A stretch of 64,000 nt of DNA from Pollenia angustigena (Eukaryota > Arthropoda > Insecta > Diptera > Polleniidae): assembly GCA_930367215.1 (NCBI GenBank), contig OV884056.1:89229285-89293284 (forward strand), in the 5' to 3' direction. The notes below the pieces were generated by a model. It did no database searches. It worked only from the letters and a program-made list of their open reading frames with translations, and was not told where the DNA came from. Of this stretch, positions 33,032 to 45,278 are shown piece by piece (position 1 is the first letter of the stretch; the number at the start of each line of letters is the position of its first letter). The translations under genes and the position numbers were made by a program.

Positions 33032-34230
33032 ATTATGTCGGTATTCTGATTAAATTTGGCCCTAGCTCATTTGATAGCAATTTAATCATCTTACCAAATT
33101 TTTTTTGGCGGGTCCATTATTGCCCATGGGTTACACTGCGGTGTAGGGTACCATATGTTCGGGCTTGACCGACCTTACTTAATTGCCTGTTTTGAAAAGG
33201 CAAGATTTTCTTGGAAGAACACGGTTTCTGAGCAACTTGGCGGTTTAATCGTCCGGGGAATCTTCTTTCCCTTATTCTAATGTGTGTAAGATTTTGAATT
33301 TTTTAGAATTTTTTGTTATTTTAAGAAATTTGTACCAGTTTGGAAATAATATTTCTTCTTAAAATCATTAACCAAAGAAAAAATTATTAATAAAATGTAT
33401 ATGTACATGTGTGTGTAAATATGTATTTATATGTTTTTTGTCTTATTTAGGAAAATTGAAGTGTTGCCTGTTTAAAATTAAACAAATAAAATTTTAATTT
33501 TTTTTTAACATTCGGTTCAGTCTTAGTTAAATAATAATTTTAAAATTTAGCCGAAAAAATTACATTTATTTATTAAAAATATCAAAGAAAAAAAAGAAAA
33601 AGATTTTAATTTTTACGAAATATTTAATACAAAAAAACTTATTTATAAAAATTTTTATTTTTTTTTTAAATTTCTTTAAGAAATTATATGTCTTAAAACT
33701 TGGGATAATAAAATACTTAATCTTAACATTTTAGATTTTTGCATTCTCATAATAAGTATAAAAAATAAATTAAAACTTTATACAAATATTGTAATTTTTA
33801 TGTTTCTTAAAATAGTTTTTTTTTAGTTAGAAAATATTGAAAAAATAGGATGAAAAATTTCAAACTTATTTCTTTTTTATTATTTCTTTTAGACATCCAG
33901 ACATTTCATTTTTAACCATAATGTTTGATCTTTGTTTCTTTTTTTTTTCTTTAGATCTTAACAAAAAGCTTTTAAAATAAACTGTGTTTTTGTTAAAAAA
34001 AAAAAAAAATATTGTTAAAAAAATATAAAAAATTAATTATTAAACTTAATGGACGGTTTTTATACAAATTATTTAGCTTTTTGTTTAAAAAAAAACTTAA
34101 AGAACTATAGAAAAATTAATACTGTACACTTAAAGAAATTATTTAAGGAAATGCATATTTAATAATATTTATCTTTTATATGGAGTTTGAAAATATTAAA
34201 AAAAAATTCTTTTAAATAATGCAACAAATG
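33032..34230. other. AT-rich sequence, fragment of a dispersed repeat only
   Basis: 33139-33185 (GGTGTAGGGTACCATATG, then GGGCTTGACCGAC) is the inverted counterpart of 63303-63345, marking a dispersed repeat. The remainder to 34230 is poly-A/T rich with no gene. Confidence 0.5.
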
Positions 34231-34239
34231 TTTATCACA

Positions 34240-34405
34240 GAATATCGTATTTTTTCTGCATTCGATAGACACTGACGTATCGAATGAAAACTAGAGAGAT
34301 GTAATGCCTCTGGTTACTCGACATCGAATGCTATCATCTCAAATTACGGTACATTTCAAATTTCGATCAATTTTGCTCGATATCATATGCGGTAATTGGA
34401 CCCCA
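34240..34405. repeat. Truncated copy of the CTAATTACCGCAT MITE
   Basis: Matches 30827-31003 (GATAGACACTGACGTATCGA..., right end GGTAATTGGACCCCAG) and lacks the left end. Confidence 0.8.
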
Positions 34406-34536
34406 GGTTTCCATTAGGAAAAAAATTGGTAGACATTTTAAAAAATAAGATTTTCGAAGGTTTCAGGAATTTCTATACTTAAGGTTTTAGGAATTTTTCC
34501 CCAAAGTATAAAACATGCTTAAACTTCAGTTTTCAT

Positions 34537-34684
34537 GTCATTAAATAGTAAATATACATATTCCAAGGCACATTTAATCAGGAGAACACGTCGCTCTCTT
34601 AATTTTCTGTGTCATTAAATAGTAAATATACATATTCCAAGGCACATTTAATCAGGAGAACACGTCGCTCTCTTAATTTTCTGT
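34537..34684. repeat. Perfect 74-bp tandem duplication
   Basis: GTCATTAAATAGTAAATATA ... TTAATTTTCTGT occurs twice head to tail (34537-34610 and 34611-34684) with no visible difference. Recent duplication; no coding content. Confidence 0.95.
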
Positions 34685-34689
34685 GTTTA

Positions 34690-34886
34690 AGGGATCTGTA
34701 CACGTCAATCATGCTTGTTCAGCAGGTGAATTCACTCATGTACGTGTGCTGGGCTTAATATTAGTCGTCATATCTAAATTGTTTGATTTTCCATCCAACA
34801 TCGTCGGTGTGACACATACAAAAACACATTTTCACAAATACTACCCATAACGCTGGATGAGAAATGCTTGATGTGTACAGACCCCT
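34690..34886. mobile_element. MITE, 197 bp, TTA target
   Basis: AGGGATCTGTACACGTCAAT and complement of AGGGGTCTGTACACATCAAG, with TTA at 34687-34689 and 34887-34889. PIF/Harbinger-type by target. Confidence 0.8.
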
Positions 34887-35272
34887 TTACAGAAAATTCC
34901 AAATTGTCAAAATCGGCTCATGCATTCGAAACAAAAACAACTTTCGACAATTCGAAAATAAGCATGATAGAAATAAGGATTACGCCATTTCGAAAACAAA
35001 TTTAAATATGTTCACAAATGATGCCACGCGAACTGCTTTCCTATTAAATAATAATAAGCTTTACTTTGTTGCTTAATTGCAAGGCTGCCAGCTGCTATAA
35101 AGTGCAGCTCCTAGAAGAAATTCGAAAATCTAAGGGACTTTAAAACGTGGCAACCCTTAACATTTGCAGACTACGTAATCTAACGGCCCCTATTACGGTT
35201 CACAATAGAGGTCTGCTTTGAATAATTCACTCGTTTGCCTTTACTCAAAGTGCACAACATTTATTCAAATAT

Positions 35273-35762
35273 CCCAGCGGCGAACTTTGCATACCACATC
35301 ACATCTCTTCAATGAAGTGTGTATCACTTCGTGTTCAATGAATTCTAGCTTACAAAGTGTATGACGGAAGTGTACTGAATTTACAAAAATGAATTTCGTT
35401 CATCTTTTACTTCTACTTGCCCACGAAGTAATTGAGATTGTGTATAGACCGTCTACTGCTTGCTTACAATTTGTGCAAAGTTGTGTGCAAGACGCCTACC
35501 AATTTCCCACGAAGTAAGCGAGATTGTGTATAAACTGTCTGCTGCCTGCTTACAATGTGTGCGAAGCAGTACTGAGTTTATATTTATTGAATGAACACTT
35601 CACTATCCCGCTTACTTTGTGTGCAAGTGGTAGGCGTTCACTCCACAAACGCGGCAATGCATTCGAAAAAGTGCACTAGGTTGTAATTCAGATGGTGTGC
35701 ATTACTGTCTTACTCGTGTCTATCACATCATCGCTTCTGTAGTCGACAAATTCGCCCCTGGG
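35273..35762. mobile_element. CCCAG-ended MITE, 490 bp, copy 1
   Basis: CCCAGCGGCGAACTTTG and complement of CCCAGGGGCGAATTTGTC. Flanks TAT at both sides. Internal phrase CACGAAGTAATTGAGATTGTG occurs in variant form twice. A second copy is at 35839-36552. Confidence 0.75.
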
Positions 35763-35838
35763 TATAAAACATTAAAAAAGATAAGAAGAGAACAAACCAT
35801 ATACAAAAATAAGAGAGAATGAATTGAATACAAAACTT

Positions 35839-36552
35839 CCCAGCGGCGAACTTTGCATACCACATCACATCTCTTCAATGAAGTGTGTATCACTTCGTGT
35901 TCAATGAATTCTAGCTTACAAAGTGTATGACGGAAGTGTATGGAATTTACAGAAATGAATTTTGTTCATCTTTTATAATGTTCTGATAAATTCTGTATGG
36001 GTCCTGTTATTTTTCATTTGCTACTTTTTTAAGTAGTTTATTTTTAATAAGGAACAATCTAAAAATTTATCGAACCTATATTTTTTCAATTTATAACGAA
36101 AGTCTGGTCTGAATGTCCTGAAAATCTAACATTCTGAATTAACGCGAAAATTCAAAGAGTCTACCGCTTACAATGTGTGCGAAGTTGTGTGCAAGTCGCT
36201 TTCTACTGGCCCATGAAGTAATCGAGATTGTGTATAGACTGTCTACTGCCTGCTTACAATGTTTGCGAAGTTGTGTGCAAGACTCCTTCCACTGGCCCAC
36301 GAAGTAATCGAGATTGTGTATAGACTGTCTACTGCCTGCTTACAATGTGTGTGAAGCAGTACTGAGTTTATATTTATTAAATGAACACTTCACTATCCCG
36401 CTTACTTTGTGTGCAAGTGGTAGGCGTTCACTCCACAAATGCGGCAATGCATTCGAAAAAGTGTACTAGGTTTTAATTCAGATGGTGTGCATTACTATCT
36501 TTCTCGTGTCTATCACATCATCGCTTCTGTAATCGACAAATTCGCCACTGGG
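35839..36552. mobile_element. CCCAG-ended MITE, 714 bp, copy 2
   Basis: Same ends as copy 1 (CCCAGCGGCGAACTTTG; right end TTCGCCACTGGG), flanked by TT on each side. It carries about 220 extra bp: an unrelated block at 35975-36150 and an internal repeat of the ATCGAGATTGTGTATAGACT segment (36225 and 36310). Confidence 0.75.
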
Positions 36553-36725
36553 TTGTTTACTGTAAATGAATTTGAGATTCATTCATAAATAACAAAACAT
36601 TGGAATGACCCGTTAGAGAGAGCAAGTTTACAAAAAACATTCGAATAATTTTTGAATAATGCATATATTTATTTGAATACATTGACATAATATGTGTGTA
36701 AGCTTGTGGCTTCTTTTATTTATAA

Positions 36726-37033
36726 AGCTGGAGGTCCATACCACGCGTTTTCGCCTCCTCGCAGTGCATGCTTTTATAACCTTACTTGCGTTCTGCGTTT
36801 CAAGTTACATGCAACGCTTTTTATGCATCAGCAGCACAAGAAAAATAAAATTTAATTTGTCAAAATCAGCTGATTTGTTCGAACGCTGCTTGTGGCGCTT
36901 ACAAAAGTAGAAAGTAAACCTACTTTTCGCCTCAAGGCATCTACGCTTACTACGTATAACTACACAGATTCTACTTTTTGACAGCTCCGTATGCTGCGAA
37001 AAAGCGAGTAACGCGTGGTGTGGCCCTCCAGCT
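36726..37033. mobile_element. MITE, 308 bp, TAA target
   Basis: AGCTGGAGGTCCATACCACG and complement of AGCTGGAGGGCCACACCACG, with TAA at 36723-36725 and 37034-37036. The GC-richer arms continue as TTTTCGC/GCGAGTAAC. The short plus-strand frame across it is incidental. Confidence 0.85.
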
Positions 37034-37319
37034 TAAGAGTTAAGCTTACACATGCATACATACACAATGTGTAGGTACAGAAATTTTACATTCAAATTAT
37101 TTATGAATATTTCACTCATTTGACTTGAATTGAATGAGTTTTTATTTGTTTTGTCTTTGGTTATTCTTTCATTTGTTTCGTTATTATTGGGTGCTCGACA
37201 CATTGTAGTTAAAAAACAAATGAGTGTGTTGAAATTGCTTTTTATTTATTCTTGCAGACCTCTAGTTCACAACTCAGCTCAGTTGAGTTTCAATTTTAAA
37301 ATTTTTGTATTATCGTTAG

Positions 37320-38668
37320 GGTTTTTTCCAATTATTATATTTCCCGATTTCCCGGGATTTTTATTGCGGGATCCCGTGGTATAAAAAGTTCCTCATAGTT
37401 TCAGAAAACAGCAAAAATTAGCATCTAATGATGGGTTGTCGATAAGATCAATTACAAGAACTGAGTACATATGTACGTAAATCAATGTCTACTAATGCAA
37501 TAAATCTACTCAAAGCAGAATGGGCAGTAATAATTAATAAATTTAGTAAAGCGAAAAGTTAATAAAGAACATAAATTCAAAATAAGATGCAGGCAGTAAA
37601 TTTTTATCGTCCATGGACAAGTCTTAAAAATAGGAGATACCTAAACATATCGCTCCTTTATTGCAACAAAGTCATATCTACAAAAAAATCGAGCTTGGCG
37701 AAATGCGATTAAAGTTTTCAAAATGAACCGATTTAAAGGTATTTTTTGCTATAACTTCGGTTCAGTTTGAGATCTAATACTGTTGTTTTGTTACGAGAAG
37801 GTATGAATGAACACTTTGCTTAATTGACTTAAAATTTTTGATTTTTTAAGATATGACTGTGTTGCAGTAAATGAGCGATATGTTTATAAAGTAATAAACA
37901 CAAATTTTTTAATTTTGTGACGGCTTATATACCCGGAAAGTGCTAAAGTTTACAGGTTGACCTAATGAAATGAAAAGGTTTGTAAGAAGAATTCCGGTTG
38001 ATGCTATTTTTTCCATCAACCTTACCATACCTTTGACTGATATAGACTTAGTTTATAGAAAAGAAAAATTACTTTAAATTGTGAATTAGAAGCATGAAAC
38101 AACTTTAAACTATTGCACTTTAATCTTTTTTTCCAATCTCGGTAAAAAAGTGAACGAAATTTTAAGGAAACATGGTAATTAGTAAATAAAATTAGAAATA
38201 TACTCTTTGACGACTTCCTAAACGCTTTGAGTGTGTCTGAATGTTGTTTCCTAAGCTGTTAAAAATGTAAATATATTTATTTGAAATATTTTATGAATTA
38301 TCTTTTTGATTTTATAACTTGAGTATCACAATTTTTGTTTGTTTTTATTTATGTTTTATGAATTAAATTGTTATGTTTATGTTAACTTTTTATCTCGTAT
38401 CTAGAGCATAATAATACGGAATTTACATAAAAAGAGCGTGAGGTAATAATAATTCAAGTTCTTCTTTCAATATTTAATTAATTTTTGCAGTATTTAAGCA
38501 TTTATTTTACTCACCTTGTAAGCAAGTTTCGTTAAGTTTTTTTATAAAAGTTTATTTCATTAATCTAAAACAAATTTACTTTGTAATTTTTCTATGAAGC
38601 GGGATCCCGGGAGATTTAAAAAAACTCCCTGCTCTCCCGGGAATCGAAAAACTCCGGGAAAAAAACTT
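37320..38668. repeat. Foldback with CCCGGGA/CGGGATCCCG arms
   Basis: Left arm 37320-37380 (TTTCCCGATTTCCCGGGA, GCGGGATCCCG) and right arm 38597-38668 (GCGGGATCCCGGGAG, CTCCCGGGAATCG) are inverted relatives in otherwise AT-rich DNA. The 1.2-kb interior has no gene. Probably an inverted-repeat transposon; target duplication not found. Confidence 0.45.
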
Positions 38669-38795
38669 TTATTATGGTTTACAACGTTGCTATATTGCGG
38701 CGAACAAAAACATCAACAAATTGCAATTCAACACAACCGGTTGTTTTATTTAAACCCCAACTGTGTTGAGTTGTGAACCGTAATAGGGGCCGTAA

Positions 38796-39560
38796 TATTT
38801 ATTTCTGTCATCCTTGATTTTAAACTATGAATAAGTCCTCGCATAAACCTGATTAATGCCTTGCCTTGATAAGGACATGACATTCGAATAATTGACCGAT
38901 AGAGTTCTAACAAAATGTTTGACATTATAAAACCGAAATGTCAAATCTTTTGATGCTGGAAGATACCAATTCAAATGATTCTCAAAATAAATTTCCTTAA
39001 TTTTTATTACGATTAAATTTCTTAAATCTTCTGGTTAATAAAAATATTTCGCTATCTTTCTTTTAGAAATTCAAAATACGTCAACATTTTACTTTTGACC
39101 TTCATGGTTTTAGGGTTAATATCTTCCGATTTTGGTAAAACCTTCAGATTATATTTAAAATAAGCTGTACCCATGTTCTGCTACTTTGGTTAAAACTTCT
39201 CGCATCAAAAAGATGAGAAACAAAATATTCCATCGTTTCTCGAAAAGTATGAGAGAAGTGTGTCTGTAACTCATGGCAGAAACTATCGAGAGAGATAACG
39301 TCGTCGAAGCCGATGTGAAATTGCAGACGTTTTGAACGTACATTAAAGTTACATTATTGTCTTAATAGTTCTTTAAACGTTTGCATTTAATAGATAAATC
39401 TTAGCCAACGAATGGTTAGTTTGAAAAAATAATGGTAAATTGTGACCAAATTATGGTAAAGTTTAACCAAAGTATGGTTGCTTTTGAACAAATAACCGTT
39501 AAAGTTGAACAATTTATTTAAATTTTTAATTGTTTATTTATTTAAGCTTAAGGTCTTTCA
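38796..39560. other. AT-rich spacer, no gene recognised
   Basis: Only short frames. 39410-39500 repeats TGACCAAATTATGGTAAA-like phrases (AATGGTTAG, ATGGTAAAT, ATGGTAAAG, ATGGTTGC), a weak degenerate repeat. Confidence 0.4.
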
Positions 39561-39565
39561 TGGTT

Positions 39566-41100
39566 TACAAGAAATTCACAAGGATGATTTTCCCTACAGA
39601 TCAATATGTTCTTTTATTAACTCAACTTCTTATTAGTTGTGAAGATATTTAACAAATAAATTTGCAATAGGTACTTGACAACTTTGAATGCATTATTTCA
39701 CTGATCATCTAACTGTTACTTTCCTTTTTTTCCAGTAAACTCAACATTTTCATCATTGTAAAGTACACGAACGAACAACGTATCGAAATTATAAAAATGT
39801 ACTACCGAAATTCGGAATTGCTGACCGCAACTTGAAGAGCTCTAACTCCAATTTTCGCATAAAGCAACACATGCTGATCGCTTATGCCGACGATATCGAC
39901 ATCATCGAACGAACATTGCGAGCAGTAAAGTGGGTATTTCAGTAAGCGGAGACAAAACCAATTTGTTGGTATGTACCACCAAGACTTCCCGCATACTCGG
40001 GCGAACAGTTGAAAACCACAATTTTGAAATAGTCAATGAATTTATCTACCTCGGCACCACCATAAATAAAACAAACAGCATCAGTTTTGAGTTAAATGAA
40101 GAACAATCCTGGCGAATAGATGCTATTTCGGAGTAAGCAAGCAATTTAAGAACAAAGCCACTTCCCGACAGACGAAAAGATATCACCCTCTAAAAGACAC
40201 TGATATTACCCGTGCTGTTATATGGTTCTGAAGCATGGGCAATTGCGAAAGCAGACGATGCAGTAATTGGAATATTTGAGAGAAAAATACTTCGTAAAAT
40301 CTATGGAATCGACGTAGTTAAGCGTATAGAATTGCAGCGATTACGTCATGTTGTGAGAATGAACGAAGACGCTATAGCTAAAAGGTCATTTGAATACGAA
40401 CCTAGTGATGGTTCACGCAGAAGGGGAAGGCTGAAATTCTGGTGGTGGAAAGATAAGGTGGAGGAAGATATCTAGAAACTTGGTGTCAGAAATTGGAGAA
40501 AAAGCGCATTAGATCAAAGTGCTTGGAAATCCATATTACGTTCGGCTGCAGGAACCATGCTCTGTAATAGCTTATTAAGTTAGTAAGCAACATTCTATTT
40601 ATAATGTTAAAGATTCAGCACAATTTTAAGAGAAATTCATGAACTATTGTATACAGACAAATGAAAAGTTAATTTCATTAGGTGTGGTATCGCTATTTCC
40701 TAGCATAACAGTCAACTTAGCACTGGAAATAATAGAAGAAAAGTGGAACATAATAGAGCAATATACGAAAATTGTAACGAGACTTTTTTTAAGAATTTTA
40801 AAATTTTGTATAGAAGACAACAGATACTTAAGGCGTAATAAGAAAATATATACACAACTTGAAGGACTCCGAATGGGATCTCCTGCTTCTTCAATTGAAG
40901 CAGATATTGTTATGGAAAAGTTTCTTGTTACATCTATTGGAAAAAAGGATATCAAAAATTAAATAATGATAAAATATGTTGATGACATATTCTGCATTAT
41001 TACTGAAGGTGAGGTTATAATCTTGTTAAAGATATTTATAGAGTTTGATAGTAATATTAAATTCAGTTTAGAAATTTTATTAGTCTATTATTAAACGCTT
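39566..41100 (+). pseudogene. Penelope-like element RT, copy 1, split by a LINE
   Basis: At 39570-39660 a reading resembling the PLE block before the palm is visible (DFPYRSICSFINSTSY, with stops). The RT resumes at about 40588 and is best at 40639-40962. It contains LGVVSLFPSITVNLALEIIE, KFCIEDNRYLRRNKKIY, then GLRMGSPASSIEADIVMEKF and, in another frame at 40970, the YVDDIFCII catalytic box. These are hallmark PLE RT blocks, and they align with the copy at 53975-54460. The 39665-40587 gap is filled by LINE sequence, so the PLE was there first. No GIY-YIG domain follows. Confidence 0.8.
39830..40580 (+). pseudogene. Non-LTR retrotransposon RT C-terminal region
   Basis: Fragments in order: HMLIAYADDIDII (39868 on, RT catalytic box in the YxDD form), a VNEFIYLGTTINKTNSISFE block (40021-40110), LPVLLYGSEAWAIAKADDAV (40201-40265), FERKILRKIYG, RHVVRMNEDAIAKRSFEYEP and SRRRGRLKFWWWKDKVEEDI, ending NWRKSALDQSAWKS. 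This is the C-terminal half of a common arthropod endonuclease/RT LINE family. Between IYG and VVKRIELQRL a conserved stretch is missing, an internal deletion. Frameshifts at about 39930 and 40136 and a stop at 40475 kill it. Confidence 0.75.
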
Positions 41101-43430
41101 GGTTTAATAAATATAAAATCTTATAAAGAATTTGATATGTAGAAAAAATATACATAAAATGCAATTTTTAGGAAATGTTCATTTGTTGCAGCAAAACTGT
41201 TATGAATTTGAAAAGAGTTCTGAAGGTTCAAAAGAAATGCCAATATGTCAGAGCTTGCAGAACGATTCAGACATTTGGGCAAAGCATTGACCGATGACAT
41301 GACTTTATGTGATTATATACAACCATCGGAAGAAAAGTATAGAATTTAATTAATCGCTTAGCATTAGAGGAATCACGAAAAGTTCGAGATATAGCTGGAT
41401 ATAGCGGAATATTTGCCAACACAAGGGAAAAATCTTAGGGAAGATAAGATATCAGGTAAATGTATTAAATGTTATAAGAAAGGTCCCGCCTTAGACAAGC
41501 AGAGCTGAGTGCTATCGGGTGCGTCTACAGGTTGCGGATAGTGGAGTGCCCCATAGATAAGTAAACAATCGGGGATAATTCAGTGGCCTTGAGAGAAGGG
41601 TCTCAGAGAAGATGCGTGTTACGCTGTACCTTCACAAAATTGTGTGTGCCAATGGTATTCTAGGCAGCATGGCGATTAATAGGCGCTATCAAATAAACAG
41701 TCGTTACAAATTCAGGCTGGTAAGTTTGACCAAACAGCACCGGTTTTTACTTACTATCATGAAATAAGCTCGTGTGTTTACCAGCCACCAGTTGATAGTT
41801 GTTATCAGAATTAGGCAAAAAATGAATTCAAGTCGAACATTTTAAATATACATTTAAGTCGTGTATTAAAAATACAAAATACATTTGACTCGTGTATTTA
41901 AAATACAAAATACTAAATAGCAAAAGAACATATGCCTGGAGGTCTGCTAGAAGCTCTAGCACTAGGGTCAGATGCGGAAGCCTCTTCAGTTAGCCATCTT
42001 AAAGTTATAGGATTAACGAAGTCATTTAAAAATTGTATGGCCCTTTTTTTCTTGCAGGAATTTTAGGTCACCGGCACTAAAGTCGTCCATTGTAGAAGAA
42101 GAGGACCATTTTTAAATCGTCGAATCGAAAATCCAATGCTTTCGTGAGCGGAAGATCTATGCTTTCTCAGAGCGGAGTCTCAGAGCATTTGACTTCCCGT
42201 AGAGAATGTTTTTCAAATTATCGTAATTTTCAAGAGCCATCTAAAAGTTAGAATTGAAGATGGAACAACTTTTACTGCACTAGGCGAAGGTATTATGAAT
42301 GTTTGAAATAATTGAGTGATAAATTTCTTTTTGCATCAACTATGAAGCTTAATTTAGTTTCTACCACAGCTGTCATGAATAAAGGGCGTGTAATGAAATC
42401 CGGTTGGAATTTGTGCTCTTCTATTCGAGACAATAAAAATGCGGCTTTCGGAAATCGAAAACAAAATTTAATTTTTACAGGAAATAAAGTTCGATATTAA
42501 AATTCAGCATAATTTCAATTGTATCTAAGTTTTGGGTGCCATCTAAGTTTCATTCATCGAAAAAAAAAGAAAAAATTCCATAGAGATAAGATAAGATAAG
42601 AGCAAAATTTAACACAATGATGATGAAAGCATAATTTGTAAAGGATGTTGTTAAGGCAGGCAACATAAAATTCCCCACATTTTAAGTTAAAACAATACAA
42701 AATCGATTGGTGAAATAATTCAAGCTGATATTTGTGAAAGGACCAGTGGAAGAATTTTCAAAGACAAATTGCCATTATTTATTTACAATACCGGCCAACT
42801 TCACTATTTAACGCGCTGTCAAAATCGGATTTTGCAATTGTAAAGCGTTGATGCCGCGCTATTTAGGGATGCTTCACACAAATTGTATGGGCATGAGAAT
42901 TTTTGACAGCTAGAAAACGCTTTCCGCTTTTTTTAGGTACGCCCGTAACTGGGGCTTCCGAAACAAAATCATCAAAAACTTGACGCTTAAAGCTACGTTC
43001 ACAATCAAAAAAACAATTTCGTTATTTCTTCTATCTTTTTTCTTCCCAAAGTATTTCATATATTTTCCTTTCATTTTTAGAAGAAAAATGTAACTAAAAT
43101 TTTTTTAAAAATGTAACTAAAGTTGAGTCAACTAGAACTTCAGCAACAATTTGTATGAAATTGTTTCTGAAGTTTAAAATAATTTTACTTAGTTTTGAAT
43201 GAAAATTTTGTCATAATGTTGTAAATAATAATAATTAACGCATAAAATTGGGGGTTTGTATAAGAACATTATTATGCGTGTTATTAAAATTACAAATAAT
43301 TCTGATGAAGATAATGAAAATGATGATTGGGATGAAGCACCCAATGATAATTGTAGAAACCTAGAAGAAAACACCCGTACAATTTTTCGATTTTCATTTT
43401 GGTTAAACAACTTTTGCTGATAATTTTAAA
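41101..43430. other. Unassigned, moderately coding-like sequence
   Basis: No family recognised. 41200-41480 reads partly as charged protein with stops; 41500-41640 is GC-richer than its surroundings (GTGCGTCTACAGGTTGCGG). 42587-42606 repeats AGATA. 42950-43190 repeats TGTAACTAAA twice. This could be PLE-flanking or another decayed element; I cannot assign it. Confidence 0.35.
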
Positions 43431-44051
43431 TTAATGGATGTTTCTAAATAATACCCTGAAATAGATGGTCGTTGGGCGAAGACATTAAAAATAACTCCTC
43501 AAAACTGAAGGAATAATTCGCAAACCAAGGCCAAGAAAAAGGAATCGGAAAAGGCATAAAAAAGTATGCCAGAAATCTTAAAGCTAAAGCAAATGCAATG
43601 CTGATAAAATTTTTTTAAAAAAATCCTCCAATAATCGAAAATAACAGAGTAGAGTATAAACACTCAACACCAGACAATACAAAATCAAGCAGCACAAATA
43701 TCAGTTCAGCAAAGACAACAATTCCACTAAATGCATCATAAGTGATCAAACACATTTGTTGCACCTCAGTTTTCAGCCGATGGCAGCAGTGGTGGCCAAG
43801 CGGGACATATGCTTTACCAGACTCAACAAACGTTGCACTATTCAACATAACCGGCTCATCATCTACATAATGGATCACAGAATCATTTTCAGCAACAACG
43901 ATTTGGAATATCAACAAACGATATACCTCCACTGTATTATTTTATTAAACACAACTACTTTTAATACAATCTACAGTTTCAGTGCACACGAAAAAAAATA
44001 CAACTCGAGAAATACGAGAATGTTCCTGATTTCTAAACAGTTTCTAAACAA
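43431..44051 (+). pseudogene. Decayed Gln/Asn-rich coding segment of unknown origin
   Basis: Plus-strand reading from about 43560 to 43960 is Gln/His/Asn-rich (HMLYQTQQTLHY, NHFQQQRFGIS) with scattered stops and seems to resume at 45195 after the hAT-like insertion (QLHKQTITQSQFQLQNK). It precedes PLE-related sequence at 45.8-47.1 kb, so it may be an ORF of a PLE 5' region or a gag of some other element. Not recognised. Confidence 0.35.
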
Positions 44052-45194
44052 CAGTGTTGCCAAAACTTGGTGACTAAAAATGGCTAAATTTACGGAAGAA
44101 ATGGCTCAAACCGATTTGACACGTTTAAATACCGACGTGTTAAGGAAGAAATTTACCATTTACTTGAGTTATAAATCTTGGACTCGGGAAGATCTATGGT
44201 TCCCGAAAGTGGGTATTTAAAAAAAATGTAATTTAGGTCATAACTTTTTTGTATCTGAACCGATTTTTCCGAAATTTTCAGAAAATATTTTCTAATAAAG
44301 ATTTCCGATCTTTTGATATACAAGGCGTAACCATAGGTCATTTGACAGTCCAAAAATTCAGGTTTGATATTTTTTGTATGGGAGGTACCACGCCCACTTC
44401 TCCAATCGAGTCGACATTTTGTGGGATGGTGTGTATTAATAACCTTAATGTTTGGAAACTTTGGCTCTTGGCGTTCTTCAGATATGCAGAAAAAAAGTAA
44501 TAAAAATACAACAACAAGGGATTTTTGGAACAAATTAGAGGTAGTCGCGGTTTTTTGCTCATATCTCAGCCATTTTTGGACCGATCTGGCTGAATTTTAA
44601 TAGCAAAATTATAATAAGAATACCTGACAGAAATATATACCACCTAAGCCCCATTAATTTTGGGGGCTTCGGAAAACCTATTTCAACAGACAGACGGACG
44701 GACCGATAGACGGACAATCGGATTTGAACTTCGCTTTTCATAAGGACCCAGAAAATATATACTTTATAGGGTGTAGGATAAATACTGTAGAAATTACAAA
44801 CGGATTGACAAAGTTATATATACCCTTTTACCTTCGGTAAAGGGTATACAATTTATCCATTTTATAAATTTAATATTGGTATACAGTTCCTTTATTTTGA
44901 AAAATGTCTCACCATCATCGCGATTTATAGCGATATTCAACATTTGTAAAAGTTGTGAGTTAAATTAGATGCGTTTTAATTGTTAGAAATGTTTATTTTA
45001 CTTTAAGCTATTTTAGAAATTTGTTAAAGAAAATAAAAATTATTATTTTAAAAGAAAAACGGCAAAAAATTTTATGGCTAAACAATTTGAAAAATGGCTA
45101 AAAAAATGGCTAATGGCTAAATTCAATTTTGAATGGCTAAACAAGGTGAAAAATGGCTAAATCTAGCCACTAAATGGCTAAATTGGCAACACTG
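44052..45194. mobile_element. hAT-type element, 1.14 kb, CAGTGTTGCCA ends
   Basis: CAGTGTTGCCAAAACTTGG at 44052 and complement of CAGTGTTGCCAATTTAGCC ending at 45194. Flanking octamers CTAAACAA and CTGCACAA match at 6 of 8 bases, a decayed duplication. ATGGCTAAAT repeats are dense near both ends. The interior includes GTATGGGAGGTACCACGCCC and a terminal AAAGGGTATACA motif, phrases widespread in fly repeats. No transposase. Confidence 0.75.
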
Positions 45195-45278
45195 CTGCAC
45201 AAACAGACAATTACTCAGAGTCAGTTTCAGCTTCAAAATAAACTGAGCATGACAACAAGTCAGTAACTGCCACAATAG

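Larger units (their letters stand above)
35184..38792. mobile_element. Possible 3.6-kb TAA-target element with nested MITEs
   Basis: CGGCCCCTATTACGGTTCAC at 35184 and its exact complement ending at 38792 give at least 20 bp of inverted ends, with TAA at 35181-35183 and 38793-38795. Inside are two copies of a CCCAG-ended element, a TAA MITE and a foldback. After the left end, AGAGGTCTGC recurs inverted at 37254-37263, suggesting that a second related end lies there and the structure is compound. No transposase seen. Confidence 0.55.

Noticed and set aside
36692..36910. 72-codon plus-strand frame with a hydrophobic start
   Set aside because: It spans the left arm of the TAA MITE at 36726-37033, so it is incidental.
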